Positions 44,257 to 53,232 of a stretch of DNA of 64,000 bases are shown here, piece after piece. The notes under the pieces are model-generated. The model was not told the DNA's origin, made no database searches, and saw nothing but the letters and a program-made list of their open reading frames with translations. Every line of letters begins with the position of its first letter. The first letter of the stretch is position 1. This stretch comes from CAZFBA01 sp964517135 (lineage in GTDB: Bacteria; Cyanobacteriota; Vampirovibrionia; JBFMGH01), in NCBI GenBank assembly GCA_964517135.1, contig CAZFBA010000001.1, positions 155,049 to 219,048 on the forward strand, in the 5' to 3' direction. A program made the translations under genes and the position numbers.

Positions 44257-45084
44257 ATGGACTATTTGAAAAAAAACAATCTGGAAGAAATCTCAAAATG
44301 CTTGAGAGAAACGAAAGGGTCAAAGGTCTTGGCAGGAGGTACTGATCTTTTAGTTCACCGGAGGCATAAAAGGTTAATGCCATCTATGGTTATCGACATT
44401 AAAGATATAGATGACCTCAAAAAGATTAAGCTTGAAGATAATTATTTATTAATTGGTGCCTGTACAAGCTTGAATACAATAATAGAAAATAGCATTATTT
44501 CCGAAAAATGTAATATTTTAAAACAGGCTGCTGAATATGTAGCCTGCCACCAAATACGTAACAGGGCTACCATAGGTGGAAATATCTGCAATGCTTCACC
44601 AGCAGCAGATATGTCTCCTCCTTTATACTGCCTGGATGCTATATTTACATACTATCAAGATGGTAATTATTTAGACGTAAAAGCCAAAGAGTTCTTTAAA
44701 GGCCCTGGGCAAACAGTTTTAAAGGATGATGCTATACTTTGTTACTTTAAAATACCTGTTAGTAAATTAAATGCACAGAGCAGATATCTTAGACATTCCA
44801 GACGTAATGCTCTTGACCTGTCTGCTGTTGGGGTTGCTGCCCTAAAATCAGATAATGAATATGCAATAGCACTTGGTTCTGTTGCCCCAACAGTTATCAG
44901 GGTTTATGATGCTGAAGAAATTCTTAACAAAGAAGGATTAACTGAAGATTCAATCCATAAAGCCTCTGAAATTGCAGCTAATACCTGTAAGCCGATCAGT
45001 GATTTAAGAGCATCAAAAGAATATCGAAAAGAAATGGTATATGTGTATACTCAACGTGCCTTAAAAGGGCTTATGGAGGGTTAA
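44257..45084 (+). CDS. Molybdenum hydroxylase, FAD-binding subunit (CoxM/XdhB type)
   Basis: 275 residues, FAD domain of a xanthine dehydrogenase-family enzyme. Seen: VLAGGTDLLV for FAD pyrophosphate binding and RNRATIGGNICNASPAAD, the second FAD motif, plus the C-terminal CO-dehydrogenase flavoprotein domain. It passes electrons from the 2Fe-2S subunit to NAD+ or another acceptor. The ATG at 44257 starts MDYLKKNNLEEIS, the normal family beginning; longer readings from 44203 or 44224 have no ribosome site. Two bases precede the 2Fe-2S subunit gene. Order FAD, 2Fe-2S, Mo is the standard CoxMSL-like layout. Confidence 0.92.
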   Translation: MDYLKKNNLEEISKCLRETKGSKVLAGGTDLLVHRRHKRLMPSMVIDIKDIDDLKKIKLEDNYLLIGACTSLNTIIENSIISEKCNILKQAAEYVACHQIRNRATIGGNICNASPAADMSPPLYCLDAIFTYYQDGNYLDVKAKEFFKGPGQTVLKDDAILCYFKIPVSKLNAQSRYLRHSRRNALDLSAVGVAALKSDNEYAIALGSVAPTVIRVYDAEEILNKEGLTEDSIHKASEIAANTCKPISDLRASKEYRKEMVYVYTQRALKGLMEG

Positions 45085-45086
45085 AA

Positions 45087-45560
45087 TTGAAGAAGACTAT
45101 TACATTTAAAATTAATGGCATTCAAGAAACAATAGAGACAGAAACAGATAAGACCCTCTTAAAGTTTATTCGGGAAGATCTTTACTTGACTGGCACAAAA
45201 GAAGGCTGCGGAGAAGGTGAATGTGGCGCCTGCACTGTTATTGTAGATGGAAAAGCTGTTAACTCTTGCCTTATGCTTGCACCTGAGATTGATGGCAAAG
45301 AGTTGTGGACAGTTGAGGGCCTTAGAGAAAATGGAGAACTCTCTGATTTACAAAAAATGTTTATAGAACATCATGCTTTTCAGTGTGGCTTCTGTACTCC
45401 GGGTATGCTGATGAGTGCAAAAGCTCTCCTCGATAGCAATCCAGAACCTTCTGAAGAAGAAATAAAAGAAGCAATTGCTGGAAACCTATGCCGTTGTACC
45501 GGTTATCAGCAAATTATCAATGCGATAAAAGCTGCTTCAAAGTTAACAAAAGTTAAATAG
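45087..45560 (+). CDS. Molybdenum hydroxylase, 2Fe-2S subunit (CoxS/XdhC-type small subunit)
   Basis: 157 residues. Plant-type 2Fe-2S cluster ligands C41, C46, C49, C61, then the second cluster C100-x-x-C103 and C135-R-C137, the complete eight-cysteine set of this family. It links the Mo site to FAD. The start is TTG with GGAGGG six bases upstream. Tightly spaced in the operon (two bases after the FAD subunit, ten before the Mo subunit). Confidence 0.95.
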   Translation: MKKTITFKINGIQETIETETDKTLLKFIREDLYLTGTKEGCGEGECGACTVIVDGKAVNSCLMLAPEIDGKELWTVEGLRENGELSDLQKMFIEHHAFQCGFCTPGMLMSAKALLDSNPEPSEEEIKEAIAGNLCRCTGYQQIINAIKAASKLTKVK

Positions 45561-45570
45561 GGGATATAGA

Positions 45571-47937
45571 ATGGAAGAAAGTTATGTTGGTAAAGATTTT
45601 AATCGGGTTGATGCACTGGAAAAGGTCACAGGTGCAGCTAAATATGTAGATGATATACAGTTTTCTGGCACTCTGACAGGTAAAATTCTGAGATCTGACA
45701 GACCTCATGCTCGCATAAGCAGCATAGATATTTCAAAAGCCCGTCAGCTTCCTGGTGTAAAGGCTGTAGTCACTGGCAAAGACTTTCCTTACAATGTTGG
45801 AATATACATGGTAGACCAATATATATTTGCTATGGAAAAAGTAAGATTTGTTGGTGAGCCTATTGCAGCTGTAGCAGCTGAGTCAGAAGAAATTGCAGAG
45901 CAGGCTTTAAGTCTCATTAAGGTTGATTATGAAGATTTAGCACCAGTCTACGATGTAGATGAAGCATTAAAAGAGGGAGCACCACTTATTCACGAGAACC
46001 TGAAACACTATAAAGTTGTTAGTGCTATTAATCCAAAACCTGATACCAACATACCAAACCACTTTAAAATTCGTAAAGGCAATATTGAAGAAGGTTTTAA
46101 GAACTCAAAGTACGTTTTTGAAAATACTTTCAGTGTTCCACAGGTACAGCATGTGCCTCTCGAAACCCATGGCGCTATAGCTCAGGTTGATCAGGCAGGC
46201 AATATAACCTGCTGGACCTCTGCGCAGTCTCCTTTTGCAGCCAGAGATCTTCTGGCTCACTGCTTTAAAGTGCCTCATGGCAAAATGAGAGTTATTAGCC
46301 CTTATGTCGGAGGTGGCTTTGGCTGTAAAGCAGGCGTCAATATGGAACCATTCGCTATAGCACTGGCCTACATGACTAACGGAAGACCGGTTAAAATAAT
46401 ATATACTCGTGAAGAAGAGTTTAATTGTATGGTTGTACGCCAGGGCCTAAAAGCTAGAATTAAGACAGGCGTTGATAAAGAAGGTAAACTTACCGCCATG
46501 GAAGTTGAATTTCTCTGGAATTGTGGAGCTTTTGCTGGCTATGGCGTAAATATTGTCAGAGCTGCCGGTTACACAATGATTGGAGCCTATGAATGCCCTA
46601 ATATCAAAGGTGATTCAATAGGTGTGTATACAAACTGCCCTGTCGGAAGCGCATACAGGGGGTTCGGAATGCAGGAAACCCACTGGGCACTTGAACAACA
46701 AATGGATATAGTAGCCCGTGAAATTGGCCTGGACCCGGTTGAATTTAGACTAAAAAATGCACTGGCACCAGGAAAAGTTAACGCTACAGGCCAGTTGCTT
46801 GACGACAGCACTGGTAAATTGCAGGATTGTATCAGCAAAGTTGCTGAAAAAATTGGCTATAATACTAAAGAGAAAAAACCTTATAAAGGATATGGTATTG
46901 CATCAGCCATTAAAGCACCTGCTATGCCCAATAACGCTGCATCATCAGCCTATTGTAAATTAAAAGAAGACAACTCAATGGATCTCATCGTAAGTGGCAT
47001 GGAAATAGGCCAGGGATATATGACTGCAATGGCTATGATTGCCGCAGAAGAATTCGGAATAAACCCCGAAAAAATAGATGTAAAAGGTATACCGGATACA
47101 GACTATTCACCCTATGAATGGCAAACAGTTGCATCACGTTTAACATATTCATCAGGAAATGCAGTTAAAAATGCAGCTGCCGATGCCAAAAACCAGGTCC
47201 TTGAAATGGCCTGTAAAGCTTATGAATGCAGCATTGACGCACTGGAAATTGTTGATGGCAAAGTAAAAAGAAAAGATGGCCAGGGGCTTGAAATACCAGT
47301 ATCAAGGTTTGCCCTGGGATACCAGTTTGATGATGGCCATACCATAGGTGGACCGGTTATCGGAAAAGGCCTGTTTATTCCTGATGGAGTTATTAATATT
47401 GATCCTGAAACTGGCTATTCACCTAAACCTGTTGCCAACTGGACTTTTGGCGCTCAGGCTGTAGAAATTGAAATTGATCCTGATACCGGCAAAATTACTG
47501 TCAATAAAATTGTTGCCTGTTATGACGTAGGCAAAGTTATTAACCCAGGCACAATCGATGGACAGGCATATGGAGGCATCGTTCAGGGGATAGGCACAGG
47601 CCTTTATGAAGAGCTTGTAATATCAAGTGAAACAGGTGCAACATTAAATAATTCTTTTGTTGACTACAAAATTCCTACTTCAAAAGATATACCAGCAGTT
47701 TTTGACCTTAATTATATTGAAACAGCCCAAATAGACGGGCCATACGGGGCAAGAGGTATTGGGGAACATACAATGATACCAACACCAGCTGCTATAGCAA
47801 ACGCAATCTACGATGCAACAGGCGTCAGAATCAAAGAAATGCCGCTTAAAGCAGAAAGGGTTTATTATGCAATTAAAAACCCCGATAAATTCAAGCCGCT
47901 TGACCCTATTGCGCCTGCTGCTGAGCTTATACGTTAA
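45571..47937 (+). CDS. Molybdenum hydroxylase, molybdopterin-binding catalytic subunit
   Basis: 788 residues. Xanthine dehydrogenase-family large subunit: an N-terminal a/b-hammerhead domain (about 15-125), GGGFGCK at 247-253, the SAYRGFG loop and, near the C terminus, GARGIGE with the catalytic base E732. The loop is AYRGFG, not the AYRCSFR of aerobic CO dehydrogenase, so CO oxidation is excluded; hydroxylation of an N-heterocycle is expected. The GGGFGGK consensus has Cys for the sixth residue. Xanthine, other purines, nicotinate or uracil are all possible substrates; downstream genes point to a pyrimidine-type ring (inference). No XdhC-like maturation gene is in the window. Confidence 0.92.
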   Translation: MEESYVGKDFNRVDALEKVTGAAKYVDDIQFSGTLTGKILRSDRPHARISSIDISKARQLPGVKAVVTGKDFPYNVGIYMVDQYIFAMEKVRFVGEPIAAVAAESEEIAEQALSLIKVDYEDLAPVYDVDEALKEGAPLIHENLKHYKVVSAINPKPDTNIPNHFKIRKGNIEEGFKNSKYVFENTFSVPQVQHVPLETHGAIAQVDQAGNITCWTSAQSPFAARDLLAHCFKVPHGKMRVISPYVGGGFGCKAGVNMEPFAIALAYMTNGRPVKIIYTREEEFNCMVVRQGLKARIKTGVDKEGKLTAMEVEFLWNCGAFAGYGVNIVRAAGYTMIGAYECPNIKGDSIGVYTNCPVGSAYRGFGMQETHWALEQQMDIVAREIGLDPVEFRLKNALAPGKVNATGQLLDDSTGKLQDCISKVAEKIGYNTKEKKPYKGYGIASAIKAPAMPNNAASSAYCKLKEDNSMDLIVSGMEIGQGYMTAMAMIAAEEFGINPEKIDVKGIPDTDYSPYEWQTVASRLTYSSGNAVKNAAADAKNQVLEMACKAYECSIDALEIVDGKVKRKDGQGLEIPVSRFALGYQFDDGHTIGGPVIGKGLFIPDGVINIDPETGYSPKPVANWTFGAQAVEIEIDPDTGKITVNKIVACYDVGKVINPGTIDGQAYGGIVQGIGTGLYEELVISSETGATLNNSFVDYKIPTSKDIPAVFDLNYIETAQIDGPYGARGIGEHTMIPTPAAIANAIYDATGVRIKEMPLKAERVYYAIKNPDKFKPLDPIAPAAELIR

Positions 47938-47964
47938 AATAGTTAATGCCTGAGAATTTCAAAT

Positions 47965-48732
47965 ATGAAACTGCAAGCCACTAAAACAAGTAAATGGTTA
48001 ATCTCCCGCTTAAACAAACAGGGATACAACTTTGAAGGCTACATTTTGGCAATATATAGTAAATCTATTATTGCAGTCTCAAAATATAATGAAATTCTTC
48101 ATTTTACCTCTGATAGCAAAAACCTGTCACCGTTTTCTTTTTATATACCTGACCTTTCACCTGATTGTTTTAGTGCAGGCCAATCAATCAAATTTAAACA
48201 CAATTCATACGTTTTGAATAACTCAGTTGTTAAACTTTCTCAGATTTATGATACTTATGATGAATCTTACATAAAGCCTTTCAAAGATATTTTGCTGCCA
48301 GATGCAAAGTTATTAAACGCTAATTGCTATTGCAATATTGAATTTATTAAGAGAAGAGAGAAAATATATAAATATTATGTCTCAAAAAATACTTCAAAAC
48401 TGCTTGAGGCCATGTTAGAAATCCTGGGGCTGGGAGAAGGGCTGACACCATCTGGTGATGATTATATGACAGGCCTTATTTACGGGATGTTTGTTACAGG
48501 TAAGACTGAAATGCTAGAAAAGATAGCTCTTTTACTCATCCCTGAAATTGAAAAAAATACAACTCTAATTTCCGGGTGCTTTTTAAAACATGCTCTGAAA
48601 GGCAGGTTCTCAGAGAACATTATAAATAATGATTGGCAAAATCTTCTAGAATTTGGACATACTTCTGGTTTCTTTGCTTTATATGGTATCTATGACTCAC
48701 TAAATTATTCAAATGAACTTCTTTTAACCTAA
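47965..48732 (+). CDS. allH: DUF2877 protein, AllH (YlbF)-like
   Basis: 255 residues. Carries the family signature G155-L-G-E-G-L-T-P-S-G-D-D166 followed by MTGLIYG. In E. coli the homologue (YlbF, renamed AllH) is needed together with AllF (FdrA) and AllG (YlbE) for the oxamate carbamoyltransferase step that splits oxalurate into oxamate and carbamoyl phosphate (from memory of that work). All three genes are consecutive here. The order allH-allF-allG, placed directly behind the Mo hydroxylase, suggests one transcript. The first 100 residues are less conserved. Confidence 0.82.
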   Translation: MKLQATKTSKWLISRLNKQGYNFEGYILAIYSKSIIAVSKYNEILHFTSDSKNLSPFSFYIPDLSPDCFSAGQSIKFKHNSYVLNNSVVKLSQIYDTYDESYIKPFKDILLPDAKLLNANCYCNIEFIKRREKIYKYYVSKNTSKLLEAMLEILGLGEGLTPSGDDYMTGLIYGMFVTGKTEMLEKIALLLIPEIEKNTTLISGCFLKHALKGRFSENIINNDWQNLLEFGHTSGFFALYGIYDSLNYSNELLLT

Positions 48733-48747
48733 TAACAGGAGAAATAT

Positions 48748-50265
48748 ATGATAAAAATAGAGATAAAACGCAATGTGTATTACGATTCGGTATCATTGAT
48801 GCTATTAACAAAAGATATTAAAGCTATAGATGGTGTCAATAATGCTAATATCTGCATGGCTACTGATCATAACAAACAGTTACTTAAAAATATAGGTCTA
48901 TTAAGTGATGAAGCAAATAAATGCGGTCCTAATGACCTTATAATAGCAGTTGATGCAAATGAAGAAGCTATTAGTTCTGTTATAAAGTTAATAAGCGAGG
49001 GTATGAACAAAAAACAACAAACATCAAATGCCTCTTGCAAGATAAAATCTCTCAAACAAGCTATCGAAAATAACGAAAAATCAAACCTTGTAGTTATTTC
49101 AGTACCTGGTGAATATGCTTCCTATGAAGCAGAAAGGGCAATTAAAGCAGGAAAACATGTAATGTTATTTAGTGATAATGTATCACTGGAAAATGAAATA
49201 AGACTTAAGAAATTAGCAAAAGAGAATCAGGTCTTAATGATGGGGCCTGATTGCGGAACAGCAATAATAAATGGAAGGCCTCTGTGCTTTGCTAATAAAG
49301 TAAAAAGCGGTAGAATCGGTATTGTTGGGGCATCAGGTACAGGCATTCAGGAGGTTAGCTGCTTGATTGATACCTATGGTGGAGGTATAACACACGCTAT
49401 AGGAACAGGTGGCAGAGACCTGTCTCTTGAAGTTGGCGGAGTTATGATGGAAATGGGTATTGAAGCTCTTGCAAATGACAACGATACAGACGTTATTGTG
49501 CTTATTAGCAAGCCACCACATCCTGAAGTCGCTGATAAAATCATTGAACAGGCCAGAAATATTGATAAACGCTTTGTTATAAACTTTTTAGGTGAAAAAA
49601 GAGAGTCAATTGACAATATTACATTTTGTTCTACCCTTGAAAAAACAGCTATTCAGGCAGTCAATATAACCTCAAATGCTTCTGAAGCCATGTCAGAGTT
49701 TTATGGTATACCTGATATTATGATTGATACTAAACTAAGACCTGAACAAAAGTATATAAGAGGCCTGTTTGCAGGTGGTACACTTTGTGATGAAGCTTTA
49801 TTGATTGCAAGAGAAGAAATAAGCCCAATTTATTCAAATAATCATATTGATAAAATAATTTCACTGGATGACCCATATAAAAGTTATCACAATACTTTTG
49901 TGGATCTTGGAGATGATATTTTTACAAGGGGCAAGCCACATCCGATGATTGACACTGAAAATAGAAATCTGAGAATCGTTCAGGAATCTATGGATCCTGA
50001 AGTTGCTGTTATATTGCTTGATTTTGTGCTTGGATATGGTTCTCATGATGATCCGGCCGGAAGTGCCATACCATATATTCAAAAAGCCAGAAAAAACAAC
50101 TCTGAGCTACAATTTATTGCTTCAATCACTGGTACCAGACAAGATCCACAGGATTTTAACCGGCAATATCAGGTGCTTATTGATAACGGAGTTGTTGTAG
50201 CTTCAAGCAACGCTCAGGCAGCAAAACTTGCAATATCTATGGTGAAGGAGCTCGTTTATGACTAA
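48748..50265 (+). CDS. fdrA: FdrA (AllF) family protein, acyl-CoA synthetase-like fold
   Basis: 505 residues. Two succinyl-CoA synthetase-like halves: GPDCGTAIINGRPLCFAN, GRIGIVGASGTGIQEVS and IGTGGRDLS are the diagnostic FdrA/SucD-like segments. FdrA contributes to the oxamate carbamoyltransferase complex in E. coli; a phosphohistidine or acyl phosphate mechanism would fit the fold (inference). AGGAG precedes the ATG. It overlaps the DUF1116 gene by eight bases, so the two subunits are coupled. About 50 residues shorter than E. coli FdrA. Confidence 0.9.
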   Translation: MIKIEIKRNVYYDSVSLMLLTKDIKAIDGVNNANICMATDHNKQLLKNIGLLSDEANKCGPNDLIIAVDANEEAISSVIKLISEGMNKKQQTSNASCKIKSLKQAIENNEKSNLVVISVPGEYASYEAERAIKAGKHVMLFSDNVSLENEIRLKKLAKENQVLMMGPDCGTAIINGRPLCFANKVKSGRIGIVGASGTGIQEVSCLIDTYGGGITHAIGTGGRDLSLEVGGVMMEMGIEALANDNDTDVIVLISKPPHPEVADKIIEQARNIDKRFVINFLGEKRESIDNITFCSTLEKTAIQAVNITSNASEAMSEFYGIPDIMIDTKLRPEQKYIRGLFAGGTLCDEALLIAREEISPIYSNNHIDKIISLDDPYKSYHNTFVDLGDDIFTRGKPHPMIDTENRNLRIVQESMDPEVAVILLDFVLGYGSHDDPAGSAIPYIQKARKNNSELQFIASITGTRQDPQDFNRQYQVLIDNGVVVASSNAQAAKLAISMVKELVYD

Positions 50266-51688
50266 TTTTAGCAAATTATTTAATAGTGATCTCAATGTTA
50301 TAAATATCGGACTGGAATCTTTTGCCAGTAACCTCCAATCAGAAGGAGTTGAAGTAGTTTCTATTGACTGGAAACCACATACATTTGCCACCAGTAATAC
50401 TGTTAATATCTGCGACACTATTATGCAGAGCGATTTTATGAATAAAGTAAAAGAAGCCAATAAGCTTGCTGCCGATAAAATGATGTCAGCTCATCCAGTT
50501 ATAACAGGCATTGGAAAAGCAGAAGATATTATATTTGGCATGAGAAAGAACCTCTTTTTGCATGCTGGCCCACCTGTAGAATGGGAAAGGATGAGCGGCC
50601 CGATTAAAGGCGGTATCATTGGTGGTCTTATCTATGAAAATATGGCATCAACCGTTGAAGAGGCGGAAGCACTGGCTGCAAGCGGTAAAATAGATTTTGA
50701 ACCCTGCCATCACCATAGTTGTGTTGGCCCTATGGCAGGAATTATTACTGCGTCAATGCCTGTCTGGATTATCAAAAACGAAACTCATGATATAACAGCC
50801 TTTGCCACTCTTAATGAAGGCCTTGGCAAAGTACTCAGGTATGGAGCCTTTGCTCCGGAAGTTATAGATAGATTACGATGGATGGAAAATGTACTGGCAC
50901 CACTTTTGCAAAAAGTTATTGATATAAAAGGTTCAATAGACCTGAAAACTATCATTGCACAGGCACTTCAAATGGGAGACGAAGGGCATAACAGAAATAG
51001 AGCTGGAACATCTCTCCTGTTAAGAGAGATTGCACCTGCTATCGTTCAGGCTGATACCAGCGAAAAAGATAAAGTAGACGTTTTGAATTTTATTAACTCC
51101 AATGACCATTTCTTTTTAAATCTGACAATGCCTGCCAGTAAGTCTGTAATGGAAGCTGTTATGGGTATTGAATATAGCTCATTAGTTGCTATAATGGCTA
51201 GAAATGGTACAGATTTCGGCATAAAGCTCAGTTGCATGCCTGATGAATGGTTTGTTGCCCCGGCAGAAAGAGTTGATGGCCTGTTTTTCCCGCCATATGG
51301 CGACGAAGATGCCAGCCCTGATATTGGTGATAGTGTCATTACTGAAACAGCTGGCATAGGCGGTTTCGCAATGGCAGCTGCCCCTGCAATTGTCCAGTTT
51401 GTTGGCGGCACACCGGATGATGCCCTTGAATTTACACGCAACATGTACGATATAACTATTGCAGAAAATAACACTTACAAGATTCCTGTTTTTAATTTCA
51501 GGGGAACCCCAACAGGGATTGACCTGCTAAAAATAATTGACACAGGCATCTTGCCAGCTATTAATACTGGCATAGCCCACAAAGAACCGGGCATAGGCAT
51601 GGTAGGTGCTGGTCTTGTTAAGCCTCCCTCAAAGTGTTTTGAAGATGCTATAATAGCTTATTATAATAAATACCGTGATTGTTTATAG
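50258..51688 (+). CDS. allG: DUF1116 protein, AllG (YlbE)-like
   Basis: 476 residues. Conserved family stretches include WKPHTFA, HAGPPVEWERMSGP, the HHHS centre in PCHHHSCVGPMAGI, MGDEGHNRN and ETAGIGGFAMAAAPAIV. DUF1116 proteins occur almost always beside FdrA, and with AllH they make up the oxamate carbamoyltransferase of the E. coli allantoin pathway. Here the carbamoylated substrate may differ, since allantoinase and ureidoglycolate dehydrogenase are absent and malonate-type genes follow. GGAG lies just before the ATG, inside fdrA. Confidence 0.88.
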   Translation: MTNFSKLFNSDLNVINIGLESFASNLQSEGVEVVSIDWKPHTFATSNTVNICDTIMQSDFMNKVKEANKLAADKMMSAHPVITGIGKAEDIIFGMRKNLFLHAGPPVEWERMSGPIKGGIIGGLIYENMASTVEEAEALAASGKIDFEPCHHHSCVGPMAGIITASMPVWIIKNETHDITAFATLNEGLGKVLRYGAFAPEVIDRLRWMENVLAPLLQKVIDIKGSIDLKTIIAQALQMGDEGHNRNRAGTSLLLREIAPAIVQADTSEKDKVDVLNFINSNDHFFLNLTMPASKSVMEAVMGIEYSSLVAIMARNGTDFGIKLSCMPDEWFVAPAERVDGLFFPPYGDEDASPDIGDSVITETAGIGGFAMAAAPAIVQFVGGTPDDALEFTRNMYDITIAENNTYKIPVFNFRGTPTGIDLLKIIDTGILPAINTGIAHKEPGIGMVGAGLVKPPSKCFEDAIIAYYNKYRDCL

Positions 51689-51706
51689 TCTTGGAAAGGA
51701 GAAGTA

Positions 51707-52459
51707 ATGCAGTTAATAGATTTAACGACACCTCTGTCACCTCAAACGCCACCCTGGCCTACTTATGAACCGCTACAGGTAAAATATTTTAAACGATTGG
51801 CACCGAATGGTGCTAATGGTCAACTTATTACCCATTCGAACCATGTAGGCACACACCTTGATGGCTCACTGCACTTCTGTACTCACGGTAGAGATATTGC
51901 ATCTATACCATTAGAAGAGCTTTATGGTGATGCTGTTGTGGTGGATATTAGTGATATGGCTGAAGACTATGGTTTTTATGGCCCAAAAGACCTGATGGAA
52001 AGAGCTGATATAAGAAAAAATGATATTTTAATTATAAATACTGGTTATAACAGATATTCCTGGGAGAAACCAGAAGCAGATGAGATCAGATATATGATCA
52101 AACACCCTGGTCCTACTATGGAGTTTGCTGAATGGTGTCTTGAAATGAAATTTAAATGGATTGGTGTTGATTGTGGCTCTGCTGATCACCCGATGAATAC
52201 TAAAATAAGAGAATGGATGCCGATGCAGGCTAAAGAAGCCGAGGCAAAATGGGGCAAAAAGATCAGTGAGGTTTTCCCTGATAGTCACTATCAGCTGATG
52301 CATGTTTACCTGTTCCCTCATGATGTCATTCACGCAGAGTGTATTGGAGGAGATATACACCTGCTTTCTAATAAGCGTACTAAGATTGGTATTTTCCCGT
52401 GGCGTTTTGTCGGAGGAGAATCCTGTATAGCAAGGTGTGTAGCCTTTCACGAAGAATAA
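51707..52459 (+). CDS. Cyclase-family metal-dependent hydrolase (isatin hydrolase / formamidase fold)
   Basis: 250 residues. The metal-binding H46-x-G-T-H50-x-D52 motif and the DVIHAECIGGD segment near the C terminus mark the cyclase superfamily, which contains kynurenine formamidase and isatin hydrolase. Isatin hydrolase opens a cyclic amide, a useful precedent for opening barbiturate or a similar imide here (inference). GGAG precedes the ATG. Last gene of the first operon segment; a strong terminator lies about 100 bases downstream. Confidence 0.85.
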   Translation: MQLIDLTTPLSPQTPPWPTYEPLQVKYFKRLAPNGANGQLITHSNHVGTHLDGSLHFCTHGRDIASIPLEELYGDAVVVDISDMAEDYGFYGPKDLMERADIRKNDILIINTGYNRYSWEKPEADEIRYMIKHPGPTMEFAEWCLEMKFKWIGVDCGSADHPMNTKIREWMPMQAKEAEAKWGKKISEVFPDSHYQLMHVYLFPHDVIHAECIGGDIHLLSNKRTKIGIFPWRFVGGESCIARCVAFHEE

Positions 52460-52562
52460 CAGCCTGATAATAATAGTTGCTATTGTTATTTAATAGTAGG
52501 CATGTTTTATTTTTCCTGAAAAAAAGAAATTCTGCCACCAAAGGAAAACATAATAACTGACT

Positions 52563-52605
52563 AACTGGTGTTTTGACCAAATAAAAAGGTCAAAACACCA
52601 GTTTT
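52563..52605 (+). terminator. Long-stem terminator after the cyclase gene
   Basis: Perfect 16-bp stem: AACTGGTGTTTTGACC (52563-52578) with its inverse at 52588-52603, loop of 9, then TTAG. One of the strongest hairpins in the window, closing the 44-52 kb operon and separating it from the nitrilase-mdcA-MFS segment. Confidence 0.8.
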
Positions 52606-52610
52606 AGCAG

Positions 52611-52805
52611 CCAGTACATAACTTCAGAAAAAAGATCTGTGCAACTTAAAAAGTTTTCGATTTTCAAGCCCAAATCCCGCCCACCCTAAAGGAAGGCATG
52701 GGGTCTCACTCCCAGGCTGCGCCTGCTCGTTCAACCCATATCTTCACTTTTAAAATTTTTGAAAATCGAAAACAAAAAATCTATTGTTATAGTTATGCAT
52801 TAGTC
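52611..52805. mobile_element. MITE-like element, copy B
   Basis: About 195 bases, starting CCAGTACATAAC, with a second left-end-like GATCTGTGCAACTT at about 52635, the core CCTAAAGGAAGGCATGGGG, and the same right end as copy A (GTTATGCATTAGTC at 52792-52805). The middle differs from copy A. It sits just past the terminator in the 773-base spacer between the two halves of the catabolic block; the remaining 430 bases up to the nitrilase gene show no ORF. Confidence 0.7.
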
Positions 52806-53232
52806 TTAAAAATTAAAATCTGTCATCTTCAGTATTCACAGGTTTTTCAGTTGAAAGTACAATAATACAGGCAATGAATGAACAACAATCAATTGAATAG
52901 CGGCTGATTCAGTCAAAAATATTTACATAACTTAAATTTTTTAATTTTATAAGTGTTTCTTGAACACATTTTTTTGCAGGTATTTTGCGAGTTAGGCAAT
53001 TAAAACTACAATTATAATAAGGTTTTCAGAACCCTTCAATTTAAAAACGACCGTTATGACCGTAAGAGGTTATTGCAGGGTGACGTTTTCAAATGTTACA
53101 GAAGTTAAATTTTGAGGTATTTTAAGCCTGTGCTCTATTCAAAATCGCATTCTTTAATTATAATTGCCTGAAAGAATTTTATCGTAATTTTATGTAAAAA
53201 CTCAGAGGGGCAGATTTTATAAGGAAAAAGAT

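Noticed and set aside
45571..47937. Aerobic carbon monoxide dehydrogenase
   Set aside because: The active-site loop reads AYRGFG rather than AYRCSFR; a heterocycle-oxidising enzyme is more likely.
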